Of a DNA stretch of 5,226 nt, positions 1 through 4,523 are shown piece after piece. Within the stretch, counting starts at the first letter, position 1. Each line of letters starts with the position of its first letter. The notes beneath the pieces are model-generated. The model did not search any database. It had not been told where the DNA came from and was given only the letters and a program-made list of their open reading frames with translations. Position numbers and translations under genes: made by a program. The DNA is from Asaia bogorensis (lineage in GTDB: Bacteria; Pseudomonadota; Alphaproteobacteria; Acetobacterales; Acetobacteraceae). Location: NCBI GenBank assembly GCA_945874515.1, contig CAMCHA010000217.1, positions 1 through 5,226 of the forward strand, written 5' to 3'.

Positions 1-16
1 GATGTTCCTGTGCCAT
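1..16 (-). CDS. Start of a divergent gene, truncated by the left edge (first five codons only)
   Basis: Read on the minus strand, an ATG at 16-14 begins the codons Met-Ala-Gln-Glu-His and the frame then leaves the window. A strong Shine-Dalgarno sequence, GGAGGAAG (complement of 20-27), sits just upstream, with its GGAGG core 6 bases from the ATG. This is the best ribosome-binding site in the window, and it lies where a gene divergent from the metallo-hydrolase would begin. Five residues cannot identify a family. A gene transcribed away from a catabolic operon is often a regulator or another enzyme of the pathway, but that is only context. The call rests on the ribosome-binding site and start codon alone and could be chance. 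Confidence 0.4.
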
Positions 17-126
17 GTTCTTCCTCCAAGGCGTGTATTCCAGGGGTCAGCGGAAAGCCTACCGCCGGGACTGTCAACGCCCGCCAGCCGCGCTATGCTA
101 CCCGAAATGCGTAACGGGGAAAGTCC
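17..126. promoter_or_regulatory. Short divergent intergenic region, probable promoter region for the metallo-hydrolase operon
   Basis: About 110 bases separate the putative minus-strand start at 16 from the metallo-hydrolase start at 127. On the plus strand TATGCT (94-99) resembles a sigma-70 -10 box, but the best -35 candidate, TGTCAA (72-77, 16-base spacer), is poor. On the minus strand the same bases read TTGACA (complement of 72-77), a perfect -35 consensus, but I see no convincing -10 box about 17 bases downstream of it. No clear operator palindrome was found. The metallo-hydrolase ribosome-binding site is probably GGGGA at 116-120, 6 bases before the ATG. A promoter here is expected from gene layout; the exact boxes are weak. 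Confidence 0.35.
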
Positions 127-999
127 ATGGATAAAGGTTTTCAGCTTGGTGAGCTCACGATTCAACGGATTGTGGAGGAAGAAAGACCTATCTTCGATCC
201 GCTGACCTTCTTCCCGAACCTGACGCCGGAATTGCTGGCCGAAAACCGAGAATGGCTGCAACCCAAGGCGCTGGACCCCGAGACGGGCAAGTTGATGCTC
301 TGCATCCAATCCTGGGTCGTGCGCACGCCGCATCACAATATCCTGATTGATACCTGCGTTGGCAATGATAAGAACCGCCCGACGCATCCCTTCTGGCACC
401 AGATGAAGAGCGAAGCCTATATGCGCAACCTGGCCGCGCTTGGGCTTGGCGTTGGCGATATTGATTTCGTCATGTGCACGCATTTGCACGTGGATCATGT
501 CGGCTGGAATACGCGGCTTGAAAATGGCCGCTGGGTGCCAAGCTTCCCGAAGGCACGCTATCTTTTCGCAAAGGAAGAATATGCCCATTGGGAAAGGGAA
601 CATGCGAAGGCGCCTTCGCCGGTTTTTGCAGATAGTGTTTTGCCCGTGGTGGAAGCGGGGCGCGTGGATTTCGTGGCGAATGACTATCAGATGAATGATC
701 TGGTGAAGTTGGAATCAACGCCCGGCCATACGCCAGATCACGTGGCGGTGCGGCTTGGCAAAAAGGGCGCTGATGCGCTGGCGACGGGGGATTTGATCCA
801 TTCGCCGTTGCAAGCGCGCTATCCGGAAATTTCCATGCGCGCGGATAATGATCCCGTGCAGGCGGCAGCCACCAGGCGGCGGGTGATGGAATGCGCCTGT
901 GATACCTCCACCATTCTTTGCTTTGGGCATTTCCCATCCCCATCCCGCGGGCGCATCAAGCGCTGGGGCAATGGGTTTCGTGCTGAAGCGGTGGATTGA
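127..999 (+). CDS. MBL-fold metallo-hydrolase (lactonase / methyl parathion hydrolase-like), cytoplasmic
   Basis: This 290-residue protein carries the metallo-beta-lactamase-fold dinuclear metal site. The HxHxDH motif is THLHVDHVG, with H119, H121, D123 and H124. The third histidine is H201 in PGHTPDH, the bridging aspartate is D222 in ATGDLIHS, and a C-terminal histidine H268 lies in FGHFP. All expected metal ligands are therefore present. Known members of this branch of the superfamily hydrolyse lactones, organophosphate esters or other esters; the particular substrate cannot be read from sequence. There is no signal peptide, so it should act in the cytoplasm. The start ATG follows GGGGA by 6 bases and leaves a normal N-terminus. 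Its TGA stop abuts the ATG of the solute-binding protein gene, so the two are almost certainly cotranscribed. The fold is certain; the substrate is unknown. Confidence 0.93.
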   Translation: MDKGFQLGELTIQRIVEEERPIFDPLTFFPNLTPELLAENREWLQPKALDPETGKLMLCIQSWVVRTPHHNILIDTCVGNDKNRPTHPFWHQMKSEAYMRNLAALGLGVGDIDFVMCTHLHVDHVGWNTRLENGRWVPSFPKARYLFAKEEYAHWEREHAKAPSPVFADSVLPVVEAGRVDFVANDYQMNDLVKLESTPGHTPDHVAVRLGKKGADALATGDLIHSPLQARYPEISMRADNDPVQAAATRRRVMECACDTSTILCFGHFPSPSRGRIKRWGNGFRAEAVD

Positions 1000-1959
1000 A
1001 TGATGTGGCGTGTGATTGGGCTGCTGTCTTGGCTGGTGCTGCTGCCAGCTTTCGCTTTCGCGCAAACGGCTTGGCCCAATCGGCCCATCAGCCTGATCGT
1101 GCCTTACCCGCCGGGCGGCAGCACGGATAATGTCGCGCGGCCTTTGGTGCAGGAATGGGGCAAGGTGCTGGGCCAAACCGTGGTGATTGAAAATCGTGGC
1201 GGGGCAGGGGGCACTATTGGCGCTGATCTGGTGGCCCGCGCGCGACCCGATGGGCATACGCTGCTGCTTTTCCCGACAGCGATTTTTACGATCAGCCCGC
1301 ACATGATGCAGCTTCCCTATGATGTGGATCGCGCCTTTGTGCCGATTGCGCGCGTGGCCGCTTCCGATGCTTTCGTGATCATCCATCCCTCGGTCCCCGC
1401 GCGGCATATCCGCGACCTGATGGCACTTGCCAAGCAAAAGCCGGGCGAATTGCGCTTTGGTTCCGCCGGCAATGGCACCATCACGCAGCTACAATGTGAA
1501 ATCTTTGCTGAGGCCGCAGGCATCAAACTTGAGCATGTGCCCTATCGTGGTTCCGGACAATCCTTCATTGACCTGCTGGCAGGGCGCATTCAGATGATTT
1601 GCGATCCTGCCGCCCTGCCTGGTGTGCGCGATGGCCGGCTGATTGCGTTGGCGAGTTTTGGTGATCGGCGGCATGAGGAATTCAAGGATGTGCCGACGCT
1701 GCTTGAAATGGGTCTAGCGGAACGCGGCGCCATGTCTTGGTTTGGCATTGCCGCCCCGGCCGGCACGCCGCCCGAAATTCAAGCGCGGATTACCGCAAGC
1801 CTGGAAGAATCGCTGCGCGCCCCTTCAGTTGCAACAGGTATGGCGATTGGCGGCTTACGTCCGGCCTTTGAAACGGGCGAAGCCTTCAGCCGACGCATTC
1901 GTGAAGATCGCGCCGTCTTTCAAGGCGTAATCGAAAGAACAGGAGCGAAAGTGAACTGA
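1000..1959 (+). CDS. Bug/TctC-family tripartite tricarboxylate transporter substrate-binding protein
   Basis: This 319-residue periplasmic binding protein belongs to the Bug (TctC) family, which captures small carboxylates and related compounds for TctAB-type transport or for sensing. Residues 1-21 form a Sec signal peptide (hydrophobic core followed by AFA, predicted cut before Q22). The mature protein opens with WPNRPISLIVPYPPGG, the family hallmark, and continues with STDNVAR (41-47), ENRGGAGGTIGAD (64-76), GSAGNGT (154-160) and VPYRGSG (180-186). These are the two ligand-gripping loops and the hinge region known for Bug proteins. Length is typical. Two ATGs occur in tandem (1000 and 1003); GGTGGA at 990-995 is 4 or 7 bases away, so the second may be used, with no effect on the mature protein. 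Translation is probably coupled to the preceding gene (TGA directly followed by ATG). No TctA or TctB membrane gene is present in the window, as is common for orphan Bug genes. Ligand unknown. Confidence 0.95.
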   Translation: MMWRVIGLLSWLVLLPAFAFAQTAWPNRPISLIVPYPPGGSTDNVARPLVQEWGKVLGQTVVIENRGGAGGTIGADLVARARPDGHTLLLFPTAIFTISPHMMQLPYDVDRAFVPIARVAASDAFVIIHPSVPARHIRDLMALAKQKPGELRFGSAGNGTITQLQCEIFAEAAGIKLEHVPYRGSGQSFIDLLAGRIQMICDPAALPGVRDGRLIALASFGDRRHEEFKDVPTLLEMGLAERGAMSWFGIAAPAGTPPEIQARITASLEESLRAPSVATGMAIGGLRPAFETGEAFSRRIREDRAVFQGVIERTGAKVN

Positions 1960-1960
1960 T

Positions 1961-2701
1961 ATGGAACATGTTACCGTCACCGATGAAGGCCCGATCCGCG
2001 TCGTCACGCTGAACAACCCCGCCAAGGGCAATGCCATCAGCAAACCAATGGGTGAGGCGGTGCAGGCCGCCATGCGCGAATTTGAAGCGCGGGATGATTT
2101 GCGCTGCGCGATCATCACTGCCGCCGGCACGCGTGCCTTCACCTTTGGCGCGGATGTGTCTGACCCGCCGGAATTGTGGCGCACCATTCCAAGTGTCGGC
2201 TATCGGCCGCTCAAGCCCGTGATTTGCGCGGTTGAGGGCTGGTGTGTGGGCGGCGGCATTGTGCTGGCCATGATGGCCGATTTGCTGGTCTGCGGCAAAA
2301 GCGCAAAATTCTATTATCCGGAAGCGAAGCTTGGCCTGACAGGCGGCATGATCGCCGGCCTGGTCAGTCGCATTCCACACAAGATCGCCATGGAAATCAT
2401 GCTGCTCTGCCGCACCGTGGATGCGGATCGCGCAGCTTCAATTGGCCTGGTGAATGAGGTGGTAGAAGATGGCAAGGCGCTGGAGACCGCCAAGACCTGG
2501 GCGCTGGAACTAACCGGCATGGCGCCCATGGTTGTTGCGGAATTAAAGCGCATGGTGACCGAGGAAATCCTGCCGCGCGGACCATCGGAGCAAATGGCCA
2601 TTCATGGCCAGCGCATGGGCGCCATTAGGGCTTCAGATGATTTCGCGGAAGGCAAGGCTGCCTTCCGGGAAAAGCGCCCGCCACGTTTTCGCGGGCGCTA
2701 A
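1961..2701 (+). CDS. Enoyl-CoA hydratase/isomerase (crotonase) superfamily protein lacking the first catalytic Glu
   Basis: This 246-residue protein has a complete crotonase core. The N-terminal strand is VTVTDEGPIRVVTLNNP. RAFTFGADVSD (58-68) is the A-F-x-x-G-A-D loop that supplies the first oxyanion-hole backbone NH. KPVICAVEGWCVGGGIVLAMMADL (from 85) is the second half of the oxyanion hole and its helix, and YYPEAKLGL (118-126) follows. By alignment from memory to rat enoyl-CoA hydratase, Glu164 matches E121 here, but Glu144 (in GGGCELA) is replaced by V101 (in GGGIVLA). The family usually needs both glutamates for hydration, so isomerase, hydrolase or another CoA-thioester reaction is more likely. 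The start lies one base after the preceding stop. An upstream stop in this frame excludes a longer protein, and the nearest good purine box (AGGAG, 1941-1945) is distant, so coupled re-initiation is likely. Cytoplasmic; substrate unknown. Confidence 0.9.
   Translation: MEHVTVTDEGPIRVVTLNNPAKGNAISKPMGEAVQAAMREFEARDDLRCAIITAAGTRAFTFGADVSDPPELWRTIPSVGYRPLKPVICAVEGWCVGGGIVLAMMADLLVCGKSAKFYYPEAKLGLTGGMIAGLVSRIPHKIAMEIMLLCRTVDADRAASIGLVNEVVEDGKALETAKTWALELTGMAPMVVAELKRMVTEEILPRGPSEQMAIHGQRMGAIRASDDFAEGKAAFREKRPPRFRGR
2646..2667. terminator. Perfect 9-bp inverted repeat in the 3' end of the crotonase gene
   Basis: CGGAAGGCA (2646-2654) and TGCCTTCCG (2659-2667) are exact complements around a 4-base loop (AGGC). 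It lies inside the crotonase coding region, just upstream of a second hairpin. Neither strand has a T-run directly after it, so it is not a classical intrinsic terminator alone. It could help stabilise the 3' end of the mRNA or add to the termination zone at the convergent junction. Codon constraint could also produce it by chance. Confidence 0.3.
2673..2699 (-). terminator. Candidate intrinsic terminator for the minus-strand operon
   Basis: AGCGCCCGC (2673-2681) and GCGGGCGCT (2691-2699) form a perfect 9-bp GC-rich stem with a 9-base loop, overlapping the crotonase stop codon at 2699-2701. Read on the minus strand, the stem ends in a T and is followed by three more Ts (four in all), then CCCGG. 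That is a short but recognisable U-tract, placed 15 bases beyond the cyclase stop codon. On the plus strand no T-run follows. It therefore best fits weak intrinsic termination of the cyclase transcript. Confidence 0.45.
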
Positions 2702-2712
2702 TCCCAAAGGAT

Positions 2713-2767
2713 ATCAGGGGAACATGGCAACGGCACGGATGGGGCTTGCCGTGCCGCCCCTGATTTT
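2713..2767 (+). terminator. Candidate terminator for the plus-strand operon: two-part stem with a T-run
   Basis: An outer pair, ATCAGGGG (2713-2720) with CCCCTGAT (2757-2764), encloses an inner pair, CGGCACGG (2731-2738) with CCGTGCCG (2749-2756). The 3' arms are contiguous, giving a 16-bp stem interrupted by one 10-base bulge on the 5' side, with a 10-base loop. On the plus strand TTTT (2764-2767) closes the structure. It begins 12 bases after the crotonase stop, where a terminator for that operon is expected. The sequence also encodes the conserved C-terminus of the cyclase on the other strand, so it is doing double duty or is partly coincidental. Confidence 0.45.
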
Positions 2768-3403
2768 CAGTGGAAAGCCAATGAAGGTGAACCGCCCGCG
2801 GCCAATCAGCTTATCCAGATTGGCGAGGCATTCCATATGCGTAATGCCCCGTTCCGCGCAGGCCATATGGGCCTGGAAATTCAACTCACCTTCCGGGGCA
2901 GGGCTGATGGCTTCCACGCCGAACATGCCAATGCCGCGATCCGCGAGCCAGTGGACGGATTCCAGCGCCAGCCCCGGGAAGTCATGCAAATATCCCGGCT
3001 TGCCGAGCAGCCTTTCATTCGTCGCCATCCAAATCAGTACAGTATCGCCCTTGCGGATTTCTTGACCTGATTTGGCGAGTGCGGCCTCCATTTCTTTCAC
3101 TGTGATCGCGTGCTTCAGCGGCACATGGGAAAGATCTAGGCAAATGGCGCTGGTGTAGAATTTCTCAAGCGGCATTTGCTCGACGGAAAGCGCATCGGGG
3201 CGCGGATCGAAATGCACCGGCGCATCCACATGCGTGCCGGCGTGATCCGACATGGAAAAATAGAGTGCCTTGCTGGTGAAGGTTGTATTGCCTGCCACCT
3301 TTTTCTCGGAATGATCGCCCCAGACTGTCATGACAACAGGCGGGTGGCTTGGATGCGTCTGGGTGCGGTGAAAGATTTCACGGCTGAGATCAACGAATTC
3401 CAT
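2714..3403 (-). CDS. Cyclase-family metal-dependent hydrolase (kynurenine formamidase / isatin hydrolase-like)
   Basis: This 229-residue protein has the cyclase-family signature HxGTHxDxPxH: HAGTHVDAPVHF, with metal ligands H54, H58 and D60 and the catalytic-type H64. Other family landmarks are KGDTVLIWMATNE (118-130), the GIGMFGVEAISP strand (157-168), a further metal-site region with H179 and E191 in HMECLANLDKL, and the conserved ending GFPLKIRGGTASPIRAVA. Characterised relatives (KynB arylformamidase, isatin hydrolase) use divalent metal to hydrolyse amide or lactam bonds. No other kynurenine-pathway gene is visible, so I do not assign kynB. The start ATG (3403-3401) follows AGGA by 8 bases. 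It is the third gene of a minus-strand operon, 26 bases after the dehydrogenase stop, and ends 12 bases from the convergent crotonase. No signal peptide; cytoplasmic. Family certain, substrate unknown. Confidence 0.93.
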   Translation of the reverse strand: MEFVDLSREIFHRTQTHPSHPPVVMTVWGDHSEKKVAGNTTFTSKALYFSMSDHAGTHVDAPVHFDPRPDALSVEQMPLEKFYTSAICLDLSHVPLKHAITVKEMEAALAKSGQEIRKGDTVLIWMATNERLLGKPGYLHDFPGLALESVHWLADRGIGMFGVEAISPAPEGELNFQAHMACAERGITHMECLANLDKLIGRGRFTFIGFPLKIRGGTASPIRAVAMFP

Positions 3404-3420
3404 GGACGTGTTCCTGTGTT
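3404..3420 (-). promoter_or_regulatory. Ribosome-binding site of the cyclase gene
   Basis: On the minus strand CACAGGAACACGTCC precedes the ATG at 3403-3401. The AGGA core (complement of 3412-3415) is 8 bases from the start. This fixes the start chosen, and the site lies wholly in the 26-base gap after the dehydrogenase stop. Confidence 0.6.
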
Positions 3421-3429
3421 GCGAAATGT

Positions 3430-4506
3430 CTAAACATTGACGCCGCGAATGGCGTTGATGATCGCGTCCGTCACCTGATCCGTGGTGGCCTTGCCGCCGA
3501 GGTCAGGCGTCAGCACATCGCCGCGGCTTGTCACCATTTCCACCGCGCGCATCAGTTGCGCGGCTGCTGGCGCTTCCCCCAAATGTTCCAGCATCATGGA
3601 GGCGGTCCAGAAAGCCCCCAGCGGATTGGCAATGCCTTTGCCGGTAATATCGAAAGCCGAGCCATGGATGGGTTCAAACATGGAAGGGCGCTTGCGGGAT
3701 GGATCAATATTGCCTGTGGCGCCAATGCCCAGAGAACCGGCTAAGGCCGAGGCCAGATCAGACAAGATATCGGCGTGCAGATTGGTGGCGACAACGGTGT
3801 CAACGCTGCCGGGCTTCATCACCATGCGCGCGGTCATTGCATCCACCAGCATTTTCTCAACGGTAAGGGCCGGATATTGAGCGGTGATCTCCGCGCAAAC
3901 CTCATCCCACATCACCATGCCGTGGCGCTGCGCGTTGGATTTCGTCACCACCGTCAAATGCTTGCGCGGGCGCGCCATGGCCACTTCACAGGCATGGCGG
4001 CAGATGCGTGCCACCCCTTCGCGGGTGAAGACGGAAACATCCATGGCAACTTCAATCGGCAAGCCGCGATGCGCGCGTCCGCCAACGCCGGCATATTCGC
4101 CTTCGCTGTTTTCGCGTACGATCACCCAATCAATCTGCTCACCCAGATCAGGGCGCAATGGTCCCGTGATGCCGGGCAAAAGCCTGGTCGGGCGCACATT
4201 GGCGTATTGGTCAAAGCCCTGGCAGATCGCGAGCCTTAGCTCCCACAAGGTGACATGATCAGGAATATCCGGCGCACCGACCGCGCCGAAGAAAATCGCA
4301 TCAAAACTCTCCAATTGCTGCAAGCCATCTTCCGGCATCATGCGCCCGGTGTGGCGATAGTAATCGCTGCCCCAATCGAAATCCTGAAAATCCAGCGCGA
4401 AGCTGCCAGTCTTTTCAGCCAAAGTCTGCAAAACATGGCAGCCCGCCTTGATGACGTCCGGCCCGATGCCATCACCACCCATGGCGGCAATGCGATAAGT
4501 CTTCAT
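3430..4506 (-). CDS. Tartrate dehydrogenase / D-malate dehydrogenase (decarboxylating) type NAD-dependent beta-decarboxylating dehydrogenase
   Basis: This 358-residue member of the isocitrate/isopropylmalate dehydrogenase family closely matches the tartrate dehydrogenase/D-malate dehydrogenase subgroup (TtuC/DmlA-like). That group oxidises D-malate or tartrate with NAD, often with decarboxylation. Visible features are GGDGIGPDV (10-18), the substrate arginines R91, R105 and R131 (LWELR, ANVRP, IVREN), Y138 in SEGEYAG, K189 in VTKSNAQR, the metal aspartates D222, D246 and D250, and NAD-site elements HGSA (281-284) and IANP (292-295). The phrases ICQGFDQYANVRP, GSLGIGATGNIDPSRKRPSMF and AFDITGKG favour this subgroup over LeuB or Icd. 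All catalytic residues are present. I chose ATG at 4506-4504 because the family starts MKxYRIA. A TTG two codons upstream (4512-4510) is also possible, being 5 bases from AGGA rather than 11. The DUF1028 stop is 16 bases upstream and the cyclase 26 bases downstream, indicating one operon. Confidence 0.95.
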   Translation of the reverse strand: MKTYRIAAMGGDGIGPDVIKAGCHVLQTLAEKTGSFALDFQDFDWGSDYYRHTGRMMPEDGLQQLESFDAIFFGAVGAPDIPDHVTLWELRLAICQGFDQYANVRPTRLLPGITGPLRPDLGEQIDWVIVRENSEGEYAGVGGRAHRGLPIEVAMDVSVFTREGVARICRHACEVAMARPRKHLTVVTKSNAQRHGMVMWDEVCAEITAQYPALTVEKMLVDAMTARMVMKPGSVDTVVATNLHADILSDLASALAGSLGIGATGNIDPSRKRPSMFEPIHGSAFDITGKGIANPLGAFWTASMMLEHLGEAPAAAQLMRAVEMVTSRGDVLTPDLGGKATTDQVTDAIINAIRGVNV

Positions 4507-4523
4507 AGTCAAAACTTTCCTTT
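4507..4523 (-). promoter_or_regulatory. Ribosome-binding site of the dehydrogenase gene
   Basis: On the minus strand AAAGGAAAG (complement of 4515-4523) begins at the last base of the DUF1028 stop codon and precedes the dehydrogenase start. GGAAAG is 8 bases from the ATG. AGGA is 11 bases from the ATG and 5 from the alternative TTG. The overlap with the upstream stop suggests translational coupling. Confidence 0.5.

Noticed and set aside
4..12. Nine-base match GTTCCTGTG shared with 3410-3418 upstream of the cyclase
   Set aside because: Too short to be a meaningful repeat. One copy lies in the putative first codons of the left-edge gene and the other is the cyclase ribosome-binding site.
2..205. 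Plus-strand open frame starting at the left edge and overlapping the hydrolase start
   Set aside because: No ribosome-binding site visible, no family resemblance, and it overlaps the metallo-hydrolase in another frame.
470..943. Minus-strand open frame (157 codons) opposite the metallo-hydrolase
   Set aside because: It lies entirely within a gene with a complete metal-binding motif on the other strand, and its protein is low-complexity Pro/Ser/Arg-rich.
715..1437. Long minus-strand open frame (240 codons) across the hydrolase and binding-protein genes
   Set aside because: Its translation is rich in His, Arg, Pro and Gln with no recognisable domain, and it spans two well-supported plus-strand genes. 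It is a shadow frame produced by GC-rich codon bias.
1886..2380. Minus-strand open frame (164 codons) across the binding-protein/crotonase junction
   Set aside because: No family features, and it crosses two certain genes in antisense; judged a shadow.
3775..4239. Plus-strand open frame (154 codons) opposite the dehydrogenase
   Set aside because: His/Ala-rich translation without domain features, fully antisense to a dehydrogenase with all catalytic residues.
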